Below are positions 43,442-51,895 of a stretch of DNA of 64,000 nt, one piece after another. The DNA comes from an uncultured Prevotella sp. (lineage in GTDB: Bacteria > Bacteroidota > Bacteroidia > Bacteroidales > Bacteroidaceae). Every line of letters starts with the position of its first letter. Positions within the stretch are counted from its first letter, which is position 1. The notes beneath the pieces were generated by a model. That model did not search any database. It had not been told where the DNA came from and was given only the letters and a program-made list of their open reading frames with translations. Location of the stretch: NCBI GenBank assembly GCA_937895845.1, contig CALBLK010000029.1, forward strand, positions 19,664-83,663, read 5' to 3'. Both the position numbers and the translations under genes were made by a program.

Positions 43442-44446
43442 TCATCGCGGACAGTGCTCGCGGCGCAGGGGGTAGCTGCCCCTCAGCTCCTCGAACTGCC
43501 CGGGACAGGCCTTCAGCCTGGCGCTGTCGGCCAGGGGGTTGTAGAGCTGCAGCGGGTCGCCGTTGCAGACAAAGCCGGCGGGCAGCGGCGGAGGCACGAT
43601 GAGGGGCTGGCGGGGAAGCCCGAAGAAGCGGCACAGCTGGCCTATCACCATGTTGTCGGCGTTCACCTTGCCGTCGGCGGAGTAGCCGGCGATGTGGGGC
43701 GTGCCGATATACACCTTATTTAATAGGGGCACACTGATGTCCGGCTCGTGCTCCCAGGTGTCAATGACCGCCTGCCGCACGGCCCCGCGGTCAAGGGCCC
43801 GCAGCAGGGCGCCGTTGTCCACCACGGCCCCGCGGCTGGTGTTCACCACAAAGGGGCGGCGCTCCAGGCGGCTGAAGAAGTCCTCGCCGGCCAGATGGTA
43901 CGTGGCATACGGCCCGCTGAGCGTGAGCGGCACGTGGAAGGTGATGATGTCGGCCTGCCGTTCGATGTCGGACAGCGGCACAAAGCCGGGGCGGCCCTGC
44001 GGCGGGTCGCACACCAGCACGCGCATGCCCAGCCGGCGGCCCACGCCGGCCACCCTGCCGCCCACGTGGCCGCAGCCCACCACGCCGAGCGTGAGCGAGG
44101 GCAGCGGCAGGCCGAAGTCGCGCGCCATGCAGCGCAGGGCGCAGTCAACATACTGGGCCACCGAGCCGGCGTTGCAGCCCGGGCAGTTGGCCCAGCTGAT
44201 GCCCGCGGAGTCCAGGAAGGCCGTGTCCAGGTGGTCTGTGCCGATGGTGGCCGTGAGCACCAGCCGCACGCGGCTCGCGCCCAGCAGCCGCTCGTCACAC
44301 CGGGTGCGCGTGCGCACAACCAGCGCGTCGGCGTCGCGCACGTCCGACGGGCCTATGCTGGCGCCCTCAAGATAGACGGTGTCGGCCCCGAGGCGGCTCA
44401 TCGCCTCGCGGATATAGGGAATCCTGCTGTCAGTGACAATCTTCAT
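43442..44446 (-). CDS. pdxB: 4-phosphoerythronate dehydrogenase
   Basis: 334 residues. MKIVTDSRIPYIREAMSRLG opens the protein; GCGHVGG (124-130) is the NAD-binding loop, and NTSRGAVVDNGALLRAL and TPHIAGYSADGK carry the catalytic Arg and His. The N-terminal ATIGTDHLD and GCNAGSVAQYV match PdxB more than other D-isomer dehydrogenases. It makes 2-oxo-3-hydroxy-4-phosphobutanoate for pyridoxal phosphate synthesis. Divergent from the DUF4254 gene, with TACTTTTG (44463-44456) just before the ATG. Confidence 0.93.
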   Translation of the reverse strand: MKIVTDSRIPYIREAMSRLGADTVYLEGASIGPSDVRDADALVVRTRTRCDERLLGASRVRLVLTATIGTDHLDTAFLDSAGISWANCPGCNAGSVAQYVDCALRCMARDFGLPLPSLTLGVVGCGHVGGRVAGVGRRLGMRVLVCDPPQGRPGFVPLSDIERQADIITFHVPLTLSGPYATYHLAGEDFFSRLERRPFVVNTSRGAVVDNGALLRALDRGAVRQAVIDTWEHEPDISVPLLNKVYIGTPHIAGYSADGKVNADNMVIGQLCRFFGLPRQPLIVPPPLPAGFVCNGDPLQLYNPLADSARLKACPGQFEELRGSYPLRREHCPR

Positions 44447-44455
44447 AAGCGAGCG

Positions 44456-44463
44456 CAAAAGTA
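44456..44463 (-). promoter_or_regulatory. -7 box for pdxB
   Basis: TACTTTTG on the minus strand, nine bases before the ATG at 44446, implying a very short leader. Confidence 0.5.
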
Positions 44464-44536
44464 CAAAAAAATAGGTTGCAAAGGCAGTCTCACACCCGAA
44501 AAGTGGCCGAAACGCGGGATAAAAGTGGCCTAAACG

Positions 44537-44567
44537 TTGGACAATTGAAAAAGAATGAGTAGATTTG
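44537..44567 (+). promoter_or_regulatory. Promoter for the DUF4254-GT9 pair
   Basis: TTGG (44537-44540) and TAGATTTG (44560-44567) are 19 bases apart; the ATG at 44599 is 31 bases further. Confidence 0.55.
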
Positions 44568-44598
44568 CAAGTTAGAAACAACTTATCATAGTACACCC

Positions 44599-45213
44599 AT
44601 GGAACAGACATTCACGGAGCGCTGCAACCACATCTTTAACCAGGTTATCCGCGACTACCACCTGACCGACAGCGTGGACAGCCAGATTCAGAACCCCTAC
44701 AAGCGGGGCACGATTGAGTACAGCCTGTACCTGAAATGCTGGATAGACACAGTCCAGTGGCACTATGAGGACATTATCCGCGACCCCCACATCAGCGCGG
44801 AAGAGGCTTTGCTGCTGAAGCGCCGCATAGACCGCAGCAACCAGGACCGCACCGACCTGGTCGAGGAGATTGACAGCTACTTCCGCCAGCTTTACAGCGA
44901 CGTGAAGCCGCTGCCCGACGCGCGCATCAACACCGAGAGCCCGGCCTGGGCGGTGGACCGCCTGTCCATCCTGGCCCTCAAGATTTACCATATGCGCGAG
45001 CAGGCCGAGCGCAGCGACGCCACCGATGAGCACCGCCGGAAGTGCGCCGCCAGGCTCGCCGTGCTGCTGGAGCAGCAGAAAGACCTGTCGGCAGCCATCG
45101 ACCAGCTGCTCGAAGACATCCGCGAGGGCCGCAAGTACATGAAGGTGTACCGCCAGATGAAGATGTACAACGACCCCACAACCAACCCCGTTCTCTACAA
45201 GGGCAAGCGGTAG
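44599..45213 (+). CDS. DUF4254 family protein
   Basis: 204 residues, soluble, helical. FNQVIRDYHLTDSVDSQIQN, IEYSLYLKCWIDTVQWHYED, RRIDRSNQDRTDLVEEIDSY, and SPAWAVDRLSILALKIYHMR are the family core. No biochemical function is known; in this phylum the gene commonly sits directly before a GT9 glycosyltransferase, as here (26-base gap), so a role with envelope glycan synthesis is inferred. Confidence 0.88.
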   Translation: MEQTFTERCNHIFNQVIRDYHLTDSVDSQIQNPYKRGTIEYSLYLKCWIDTVQWHYEDIIRDPHISAEEALLLKRRIDRSNQDRTDLVEEIDSYFRQLYSDVKPLPDARINTESPAWAVDRLSILALKIYHMREQAERSDATDEHRRKCAARLAVLLEQQKDLSAAIDQLLEDIREGRKYMKVYRQMKMYNDPTTNPVLYKGKR

Positions 45214-45239
45214 GCCGCCCCCACCCCCAAGCTCCAGGC

Positions 45240-46352
45240 ATGAAAAAGGAACACCTCCTCATCATCAGGTTCTCCGCCATGGGCGACGTGGCCATGGCTG
45301 TGCCGGTGGTCTACGCCCTCGCCCACACCTACCCCGGGCTGCGCATCACGGTGCTCAGCAGGGCCTTCGCCCGCACCTTCTTCGAAGACCTGGCGCCCAA
45401 CGTGTTCTTCATGGAGGCCGACCTCCGGAAGGAGTACCACGGCGTGCGCGGCCTCAACGCGCTCTACCGGCGGCTGGAGGCCAAGAAGTTCACCGCCGTG
45501 GCCGACTTCCACGACGTGCTCCGCTCGCAGTACCTGCGGCTACGCTTCCAGCTTGACCGCTACCGCGTGGCCCACATCGACAAGCACCGCGAGGGCAAGA
45601 AGGCGCTCACCAGCCTCAACGGCAAGAAACTGGTGCAGCAGCCCACCTCGTTCCAGAACTACGCCGACGTGCTCGCCCGGCTGGGCTACCCCGTGAAGGT
45701 GCAGTTCACCTCACTCTTCGGCCCCGGCGGCGGCAACCTCAACCTGCTGCCGGCCGCCATCGGCCCCAAGAAAACGTTTGAGCAGTGGATAGGCGTCGCG
45801 CCCTTTGCCGCCCACGAGGGCAAGGTCTACCCCGTGGAGCTGATGCGCCGGGTCATCGCGAAGACCGTCAGCGAGCACCCCAAGTGCCGCATCTTCCTCT
45901 TCGGCAGGGGCGAGCGCGAGACACCCACCTTCGCGGAGTGGTGCCGCGACTTCAGCCAGTGCCTCTACGCGGGCGACCACCTTGAGAGCATGCAGCAGGA
46001 GCTTATCCTGATGAGCCACCTCGACCTGATGGTGTCGATGGACTCGGCCAACATGCACCTGGCCTCGCTCACGGGCACGCCCGTGGTGAGCGTGTGGGGC
46101 GCCACCCACCCCTACGCCGGCTTCATGGGGTGGAACCAGAGCGAGCGCAACGCCGTGCAGGTTGACCTGCCGTGCCGCCCGTGCAGCATCTACGGCAACA
46201 AGCCGTGCCAGCGGGGCGACTTCGCCTGCATGAGAGACATAGCGCCCGAGCAGATTGTGTGCCGCATCGACCACATCCTGCAGCAGAACAGGCACAGCCA
46301 GGCGGAACAGGGGCAGGCACAGCCCATCAGAGGCAAATCCCCGGGGACATGA
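45240..46352 (+). CDS. Glycosyltransferase family 9 (heptosyltransferase-like)
   Basis: 370 residues from ATG 45240. LLIIRFSAMGDVAMAVPVVY is the GT9 N-terminal motif; IGVAPFAAHEGKVYPVELM and DLMVSMDSANMHLASLTGTP then VSVWGATHPYAGF are the nucleotide-sugar-binding motifs. It is a GT-B enzyme that adds heptose or a related sugar to the lipopolysaccharide core from the cytoplasmic face. A Cys-rich tail (LPCRPCSIYGNKPCQRGDF) follows. The TGA is inside a 42-base palindrome. Confidence 0.92.
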   Translation: MKKEHLLIIRFSAMGDVAMAVPVVYALAHTYPGLRITVLSRAFARTFFEDLAPNVFFMEADLRKEYHGVRGLNALYRRLEAKKFTAVADFHDVLRSQYLRLRFQLDRYRVAHIDKHREGKKALTSLNGKKLVQQPTSFQNYADVLARLGYPVKVQFTSLFGPGGGNLNLLPAAIGPKKTFEQWIGVAPFAAHEGKVYPVELMRRVIAKTVSEHPKCRIFLFGRGERETPTFAEWCRDFSQCLYAGDHLESMQQELILMSHLDLMVSMDSANMHLASLTGTPVVSVWGATHPYAGFMGWNQSERNAVQVDLPCRPCSIYGNKPCQRGDFACMRDIAPEQIVCRIDHILQQNRHSQAEQGQAQPIRGKSPGT

Positions 46353-46393
46353 CGTGAAAAGGCTTTCAGCCCGGGCTGAAAGCCTTTTCACGT
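46352..46393. terminator. Perfect 42-base palindrome at two convergent gene ends
   Basis: Left arm 46352-46372 and right arm 46373-46393 are exact reverse complements with no spacer. It starts at the last base of the GT9 stop codon and encodes the last residues and stop of the RNA methyltransferase (46366). AAAAGGC and GCCTTTT flank the GC core, as in bidirectional terminators. Confidence 0.8.
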
Positions 46394-46914
46394 ACGCCCT
46401 GCGTGAGCACATACATCATGATGCCGGCTGTCACCGACACGTTCATCGAGTGCTTGGTGCCAAACTGCGGAATCTCTATGCAGCCATCGCAGCGGTCAAT
46501 CACCTCCTGGCGCACCCCCTTCACCTCGTTGCCCAGCACCACCGCGCAGCGGCGGCCCGGACGGGGGCTGAAGTCGGGCAGCATCACGCTCCCCTCGGCC
46601 TGCTCGACGGCATACACCTCGTAGCCTCCGGCGCGCAGCTGCGCCACCGCGTCAAGGGCCGTGTCAAAGTGGCGCCAGGCCACACTGTCCTCCGCCCCGA
46701 GGGCTGTCTTGTGAATCTCCGCGTGGGGTGGCGTGGCGCTGATGCCGCAGAGGTAGACCGCTTCGACGCGGAAGGCGTCGGCCGTGCGGAAGATGCTGCC
46801 CACGTTGTACATCGAGCGCACATCGTCGAGCACCACCACCAGGGGCCGCTTCTCGGCCTGCCGGAACTCCTCCACCGACAGGCGTTTCATCTCTATCGTG
46901 CGTAACTTTCTCAT
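46366..46914 (-). CDS. SpoU/TrmH family RNA 2'-O-methyltransferase
   Basis: 182 residues from ATG 46914. All three SPOUT motifs are seen: DDVRSMYNVGSIFRTADAF, VVLGNEVKGVRQEVID and IPQFGTKHSMNVSVTAGIMM. It methylates a ribose 2'-O in tRNA or rRNA with S-adenosylmethionine; which base is not predictable. The last eight codons lie in the palindrome. Last gene of the DUF2851-led run, 34 bases after dusB. Confidence 0.92.
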   Translation of the reverse strand: MRKLRTIEMKRLSVEEFRQAEKRPLVVVLDDVRSMYNVGSIFRTADAFRVEAVYLCGISATPPHAEIHKTALGAEDSVAWRHFDTALDAVAQLRAGGYEVYAVEQAEGSVMLPDFSPRPGRRCAVVLGNEVKGVRQEVIDRCDGCIEIPQFGTKHSMNVSVTAGIMMYVLTQGVREKAFSPG

Positions 46915-46948
46915 TGTCAATCCTTTTTGCATCCTCATGCGGCGCGTC

Positions 46949-47941
46949 TCAGCGCGCCGCCTCCCTCACCCGCTCCCGGGTCTGCTCGATGATGGCGGTC
47001 AGTTCGGCCACCGTTCCGGCGCGCAGCATGGCGATGCGCGTCTGCCTGAAGTCGGGGATGCCCTTGAACACCGGGCTGGCGGCCAGGTGGCGGCGCGTGT
47101 GCAGGATGCCCCCGTACTCGCCGGCGCGCGCCACGTTGATGCGCAGCTGCTCCAGCAGCACGTCAATCTTGTCGTCGGCGGTGAGCGGCGGCGTGGCCGT
47201 CCCGGGGTGCACCGCCTCGCGCATCTCCTTGAATATCCACGGGCATCCGAACGTGGCGCGGCCCACCATCACCGCGTCCACGCCGTAGCGTTCGAAGGCC
47301 GCGAGGGCCCCGCTGCCCGTGGTGATGTCGCCGTTGCCTATGACGGGGATGCGGATGCGCGGGTTGCGCTTCACCTCGCCGATGAGCGTCCAGTCGGCCT
47401 CGCCCGTGTACATCTGCGCCCGCGTGCGCCCGTGGATGGTCAGCGCCTGTATGCCGCAGTCCTGCAGCTGCTCGGCCAGCGTCGCGATCACCAGGCTGTC
47501 GGCGCTCCAGCCCAGCCGCGTCTTCACCGTCACCGGCACGCTCACCGCCCTCACCACCTGCCGCGTGATGTCGAGCATCAGCGGGATGTTCTGCAGCATG
47601 CCCGCGCCGGCGCCCTTGCCGGCCACCTTCTTCACCGGGCAGCCGAAGTTCAGGTCGATCACGTCGGGCCGCGCCTGTTCCACGATACGCGCCGCCTCGA
47701 CCATCGAGTCGGTGTCGCGCCCGTAGATCTGGATGCCCACCGGCCGCTCCCCGTCACAGATGTGCAGCTTGGACTCGGTCGCCTTGACCGAACGCACCAG
47801 CGCCTCGGCGCTGACAAACTCCGTGTAGACCATCGCGGCCCCGAAACGCTTGCAGAGCATTCTGAAGCCCGTGTCGGTCACGTCCTCCATGGGCGCGAGC
47901 ACCACCGGGCGCTCCCCCAGGTCAATGTTTCCTATTTTCAT
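46949..47941 (-). CDS. dusB: tRNA-dihydrouridine synthase
   Basis: 330 residues. APMEDVTD (16-23) binds FMN, C101 in LNFGCPVKKVAGKGAGAG is the catalytic acid, and HGRTRAQMYTGEADW and PVIGNGDITTGSGA then MVGRATFGCPWIF complete the barrel. It reduces uridine in the tRNA D-loop; the DusB type fits best. Fourth gene of the operon (65 bases after dprA). Confidence 0.95.
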   Translation of the reverse strand: MKIGNIDLGERPVVLAPMEDVTDTGFRMLCKRFGAAMVYTEFVSAEALVRSVKATESKLHICDGERPVGIQIYGRDTDSMVEAARIVEQARPDVIDLNFGCPVKKVAGKGAGAGMLQNIPLMLDITRQVVRAVSVPVTVKTRLGWSADSLVIATLAEQLQDCGIQALTIHGRTRAQMYTGEADWTLIGEVKRNPRIRIPVIGNGDITTGSGALAAFERYGVDAVMVGRATFGCPWIFKEMREAVHPGTATPPLTADDKIDVLLEQLRINVARAGEYGGILHTRRHLAASPVFKGIPDFRQTRIAMLRAGTVAELTAIIEQTRERVREAAR

Positions 47942-48006
47942 GTCGCTTGTTGTCTGTTTTCGGGCTTCCGCAGCCACTGTGCCGCGGCATGCCGCCCCCC
48001 GTGCGG

Positions 48007-49131
48007 CTATTGCAGCAGGTGGTACACGCCGCCGGCCTTGGCCTGCACCACCCCCTTGAGCTCCAGCTGGAAGAGCGTGGCCTGCAGCTTGCCCACCGGC
48101 TGGCCGGTGAGCGTGGCGAGCATGCTCGCCGGCAGGTCGCCCCGCTGTCCGAGCGTGTCGGCCACCAGCCGCTCCGCGCCGGTCAGGCAGGGGAACATCT
48201 GCCGCTCTATGCCCCTGGCCCTGGCCTGTTCCACTGCGGCCTCCTCCTGCCAGCCGAGTGCGCGCACGATGTCGCCGGCCGAGGTGACCAGCGAGGCCCG
48301 CCCGTCGCGCACCAGGTTGTTGCAGCCCTCGGAGTAGCGCGCGCCCACCGGTCCGGGGAAGGCCAGCACGGCGCGCCCGTAGCTGCGGGCCAGTCCGGCG
48401 GTGATGAGCCCTCCGCCGTGGCCGGCGCTCTCCACCACGACGGTAGCGTCGGCCATCCCCGCCACGATGCGGTTGCGCCTCACGAAGTTGGCCTTGTCGG
48501 CGTTGGTCTGCGCCATCAGCTCGGTGAGCAGTCCGCCGTGCCCCACCATCTCCAGCGCCGTGTCGCGGTGGGCAGGCGGGTAGATGCGGTCCAGTCCGTG
48601 GGCCAGCACGCCCACCGTGTCGAGACCGTTCTCCAGGGCGCGCCGGTGGGCGTTGATGTCCACGCCGTAGGCCAGTCCGCTCACCACGAGCGTCCCGGGG
48701 CACAGCTGCGCCAGGCCGGCCATCATCCGCCTGACGAGGTCCTGCCCGTAGGCGGTGCAGCGGCGCGTCCCCACCACCGCCACCACGCGGGCGGCGTTGA
48801 GCGGCGCCGCGCCCTTGTAGTAGAGCACCAGCGGCGCGTCGGCGCAGCCGGCGAGGCGCGCCGGGTAGCGGCTGTCGGCCGGCGTGAGCACCTGGATGGC
48901 GTGCCTTTCGGCAAAGTCGGCCTCCTGCTCGGCGCGGCGCAGCGCGCCGTCCCAGTCGGCAAGGGCCTCGCGCAGCCGCGGCGAGCACTTGTCAGCCAGG
49001 TCGCCGGCGTCGCGCCGGCACTCGTAGACGGCCCGCGCGCTGCCCAGCCTGCGGTAGAGGCTCATGGCCGCCTGGCTGTTGAAGTTGCACACGCGCGCCA
49101 GCGCCTGGGCGTAAACCAGCTCGTCAGTCAT
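48007..49131 (-). CDS. dprA: DNA-processing protein DprA
   Basis: 374 residues from ATG 49131. An N-terminal SAM-like part precedes the Rossmann core with VVGTRR (119-124), SGLAYGVDINAHRRAL, FVRRNRIVAGMADATVVVES and GHGGGLITAGLA, then a C-terminal winged-helix domain (LPASMLATLTGQPVGKLQAT). DprA loads RecA on incoming single-stranded DNA in natural transformation. Its start overlaps the thioesterase stop by eight bases. Confidence 0.95.
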   Translation of the reverse strand: MTDELVYAQALARVCNFNSQAAMSLYRRLGSARAVYECRRDAGDLADKCSPRLREALADWDGALRRAEQEADFAERHAIQVLTPADSRYPARLAGCADAPLVLYYKGAAPLNAARVVAVVGTRRCTAYGQDLVRRMMAGLAQLCPGTLVVSGLAYGVDINAHRRALENGLDTVGVLAHGLDRIYPPAHRDTALEMVGHGGLLTELMAQTNADKANFVRRNRIVAGMADATVVVESAGHGGGLITAGLARSYGRAVLAFPGPVGARYSEGCNNLVRDGRASLVTSAGDIVRALGWQEEAAVEQARARGIERQMFPCLTGAERLVADTLGQRGDLPASMLATLTGQPVGKLQATLFQLELKGVVQAKAGGVYHLLQ

Positions 49132-49528
49132 GCCCTCCGCCCAAGAGTGCGCGGTCATAGTCCTCGCTGACGGCCACGCGCCCGCCCACGAGGCACACCA
49201 GCTCGATGCGCCCGCGGAAGCAGAGCCGTCCGTCCGACAGCCGGAAAATGTCCTGGTTGAACACGTACCTCACGCCCTCCTTGGCGAGGTTGATGCACGA
49301 GCGGAACTCGTCGTCGCAGCGCAGCGGCGCCTTGTACTGCAGGTTCATGCGCGCCACCACGGCGTCAACGCCCCGGCGGTGCATCCCGGCAAAGCTCAGC
49401 CCGCGCTCCTTCAGGAAGAGGTGGCGCGTGTGCTCGGTGTAATGCAGGTAGTTGGCGTTGTTCACAATGCCCTCGATGTCGCACTCGTAGTCGCGCACCT
49501 GCATGATGGTTTCAAAGATATAGTTCAT
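49124..49528 (-). CDS. 4HBT-fold acyl-CoA thioesterase
   Basis: 134 residues. VRDYECDIEGIVNNANYLHY holds the hot-dog fold active-site Asp (D17) and the conserved N-YL; the rest forms the helix and sheet of YbgC/4HBT enzymes. It hydrolyses acyl-CoA in the cytoplasm; substrate unknown. It overlaps the DUF2851 stop by four bases (ATGA) and the dprA start by eight. Confidence 0.9.
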   Translation of the reverse strand: MNYIFETIMQVRDYECDIEGIVNNANYLHYTEHTRHLFLKERGLSFAGMHRRGVDAVVARMNLQYKAPLRCDDEFRSCINLAKEGVRYVFNQDIFRLSDGRLCFRGRIELVCLVGGRVAVSEDYDRALLGGGHD

Positions 49529-50820
49529 AGTCCTTTCAGATATTCGTACCCAATCCTGCACCGCAGGCACTCCCGGCGGTCGCAGTAGGCGCGGCGCAGC
49601 TGGATGAGCGCCTGGCTGTCGCCGGCCGTCCGCGCCTCGAGCCCGCAGTCGCGCCAGGCTCTCACGATGGCGTTGTTCTCGGCCTTCATGCCGTCGAGCA
49701 GGGCGAGGGCGCGGTCGCACAGCCGCTCGTTCATGGTGTGCCGCCCGTAGGCGAAGAGCACCGGCACCGCCGTGTTGATGACCACCAGGGCGGCCGACTG
49801 CGCCGTGAGCCGCTTGGCGCTGGGCGCGCTCTCCACGCCGAAGGCGTAGTGGGTCTGCCAGTAGGGGGTGGCCCGGGTCTGCAGCAGGGCGGTCACGCCT
49901 TCGGCGGTGTCGCACTCCACCAGCGCGCTCAGGCTCAGCCGCCGGTCAAAGTAGAGGCGGGCCAGCTGGGCGATGCGGATGTGCGGGAAGTTCTGCGGCC
50001 GCAGCCGCAGGAAGCGCCACATCCGGTGGCAGATGGGGTGCAGCCCGTACTTGTGGGCCAGGAAGGCGTATTCGCGGCCGAGGCGCACAAACTCGCTGTC
50101 GGCCATGGCCGCCTCGCGGTAGCGCGGAGGCAGCGCGCCGGGGTCGAGCAGCCCGGCCTGGCCCATGAACAGGGCCTCTATCTGGAACAGGTTGTCGCGG
50201 TGGCGCCCGGCGGTGTTCAGCGTGAAGCTGCGCGCCCACTCCTCGAAGGCGTCGCCGTTGATGCCGAAGCCGAAGTTGCGCGCCAGCGTGACAAAGAGCG
50301 CGCCCTCCCAGTCGCCCTGGTGGGCGGCGGCGCGGCGCGCGATGGCCCCGGTCTTCTCCTCCAGCCGTTCGGCCTGCAGGGCGGCCAGCCACGCGCGCAC
50401 CGTGAGGGGCCTGAGCCGCGGCACCACCCTGTAGCAGGGCGGAAACCGCTCGGTGGCCAGCAGCTCGCGGTAGTTGTCGGCCACGCGCCGGGGCACGCCG
50501 AGCACGGCCTGCGCGATGGGCCGCCCGCCGGTGTCGCACACGGCGGCGTCGCTCGCGCCCACCACGTGGAGCACCACGTTGTCATAGGCGCTGTCGCGGT
50601 CGTGCCCGTGGGCGAACCAGTCGCTCGCCTTGTCGTGAATCTCGACGTTGCCCACCCACAGCTGCCCGCCAATCTTCACCTTGGCGTTGAAGAAGTCGGG
50701 GCCGCTGCCGGTGTTGTGCAGCCCGCTGTCAATCACCTCCACCGGCTTTCCGTCGGTGGTGGCCAGCCCGCCCATGGGGAACAGGCGGTGCTTCCACACG
50801 TAGTGCAGCAGTTGTTCCAT
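49525..50820 (-). CDS. DUF2851 family protein
   Basis: 431 residues from ATG 50820 (MEQLLHYVWKHRLFP). Conserved SGLHNTGSGPDFFNAKVKIG, WVGNVEIHDKASDW and YDNVVLHVVG resemble the catalytic core of the PD-(D/E)XK nuclease fold, with Asp, Glu and Lys-bearing strands (D42, E60 region); that is inference. The C-terminal RAYCDRRECLRCRIGYEYLK carries three Cys. Family function unknown. First gene of a tightly packed operon with dprA. Confidence 0.85.
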   Translation of the reverse strand: MEQLLHYVWKHRLFPMGGLATTDGKPVEVIDSGLHNTGSGPDFFNAKVKIGGQLWVGNVEIHDKASDWFAHGHDRDSAYDNVVLHVVGASDAAVCDTGGRPIAQAVLGVPRRVADNYRELLATERFPPCYRVVPRLRPLTVRAWLAALQAERLEEKTGAIARRAAAHQGDWEGALFVTLARNFGFGINGDAFEEWARSFTLNTAGRHRDNLFQIEALFMGQAGLLDPGALPPRYREAAMADSEFVRLGREYAFLAHKYGLHPICHRMWRFLRLRPQNFPHIRIAQLARLYFDRRLSLSALVECDTAEGVTALLQTRATPYWQTHYAFGVESAPSAKRLTAQSAALVVINTAVPVLFAYGRHTMNERLCDRALALLDGMKAENNAIVRAWRDCGLEARTAGDSQALIQLRRAYCDRRECLRCRIGYEYLKGL

Positions 50821-51493
50821 CGTTGGTCTGTATGGGGTTTGAAAAGACAAAGTTACGCTTTTTTCCTTGAACTGCAATGCATTGGACGAAGAAATCGGCT
50901 GCGCCGCGGAGTGGGCGGCGGACAGGGTGCGGAGCGGCGGTGGCCAGCGGGAGGATGGCCGGGAGGGCTGAAATGTTAAAATTCATGGGTTCAAAAGTCT
51001 GGATTCTCGCGTTTTTCAGGGCCGTCCGTCCGCTGGCCGCAAATAAGCGATTCTCGCTTGTGCAACGGCAAGCGGCTGTCGGTGAGGCACTTGCGCACTT
51101 CCGTCCGGAGATGTGCAGCCGGGTGCGCTGCGGCATGGGCCGTCTGGCGTGACCGAACGCACCGTATGGGGTGGCCGTTCGGTGCGTACTGCGCGGCCAG
51201 GCGCGGCGTCTGGCACGCCGGAACGGGCCGCATGGCGCGGCGGCACGGCACTGTCTGGCTGCACGGCGGCATGAATGGGGGCGCGCGCTGCGGCCGGGGC
51301 GCGCCGGAGCGGCGGCGGCTGTGCCAGATGAGGGGGAAACGGAGTGTTAAACGGACTGCCTTGATTTTAGCACCATTTAACATCTTCGGCATGTCATACG
51401 CTTTCTCCATTCGTTTTTTATCCTTAACTTTGCACCGCTGTTGTGGCTGGTCCTCACCCGTTGGTGACAGCCCGTCCGCACCGGCAGCCATGG
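50821..51493. other. Gene-free region with the second copy of the repeated element
   Basis: 673 bases between the DUF2851 gene and the tRNA. It holds the repeated element (50972-51115), a very GC-rich zone rich in CGGCAC/GGCACG words (about 51120-51330), and an AT-richer end (GTGTTAAAC, GATTTTAGCACC). Short open frames on either strand show no family features. Confidence 0.65.
50972..51115. repeat. Repeated intergenic element, copy 2
   Basis: Matches 7967-8110: AAATGTTAAA at the start, GTCTG, TCGCGTTTT, then the identical 24-base core at 51053-51076 and TGTGCA near the end. Confidence 0.65.
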
Positions 51494-51565
51494 GCCCTGA
51501 TAGTTCAATGGATAGAACAACTCTCTCCTAAAGAGTAGATCCGAGTTCGATTCTCGGTCGGGGTA
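51494..51565 (+). tRNA. tRNA-Arg (anticodon CCT)
   Basis: 72 bases. Acceptor GCCCTGA pairs with TCGGGGT with two G-U pairs; the D arm is GTTC-AATGGATA-GAAC; the anticodon arm ACTCT-CTCCTAA-AGAGT carries CCT, reading AGG; the T arm is CCGAG-TTCGATT-CTCGG. A is the discriminator. The 3' CCA is not encoded (CCT follows), so it must be added. Confidence 0.93.
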
Positions 51566-51788
51566 CCTCCCACCCCCCCTCACACAGAAAGCAAAACCCG
51601 CCGCATGGCCGGAGCAGGCCGCCACGGCGTGGTGCGCGCGCTCGCCCCGATGCCGCGCGGCACTACCCTTTTCCGTCCGCGGCCCGCCACACTCGCCCTG
51701 GCAGGCGGCCCGCAGGCACTTGCCCGAGCGGCCCTGGGCCTTTCCTGAGGCCGGGCTGCGGCAGGGCGTGACATACAGAAAACTTTTT

Positions 51789-51814
51789 GCGACGAGCGGC
51801 AAAGCCGCTGTCGC
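51789..51814. promoter_or_regulatory. Inverted repeat over the -33 region of the GH43 gene
   Basis: GCGAC-g-AGCGGC pairs with GCCGCTGTCGC around AAA with one bulged base, 10 bases upstream of the -7 box. Position suits an operator for a repressor or activator; it could also be an RNA hairpin of an upstream transcript. Confidence 0.4.
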
Positions 51815-51824
51815 ACATTACCCT

Positions 51825-51832
51825 TACCTTTG
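51825..51832 (+). promoter_or_regulatory. -7 box for the GH43 gene
   Basis: TACCTTTG fits TAnnTTTG, 63 bases before the ATG at 51896. Confidence 0.55.
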
Positions 51833-51843
51833 TCCGAAAACAG

Positions 51844-51878
51844 CGGCCGCGCCGTCTCGCACGGAGACGGCGCGGCCG
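51844..51878 (+). promoter_or_regulatory. Strong hairpin in the GH43 leader
   Basis: A perfect 15-bp GC-rich stem (51844-51858 with 51864-51878) closes a 5-base loop GCACG. The transcript would start just upstream, and the stem ends 17 bases before the ATG, so it would form at the 5' end of the mRNA. Confidence 0.7.
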
Positions 51879-51895
51879 GAACACTCAGAAGCAAG

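Larger units (their letters stand above)
51566..51895. other. Leader region of the GH43 gene
   Basis: 330 bases without a gene. The first 210 show nothing recognisable. The end holds an inverted repeat (51789-51814), a -7 box (51825-51832) and a strong hairpin (51844-51878). Confidence 0.65.

Noticed and set aside
51494..51565. tRNA-Arg as an attachment site for an integrated element
   Set aside because: No integrase gene and no repeat of the tRNA 3' end were found in the flanking DNA.
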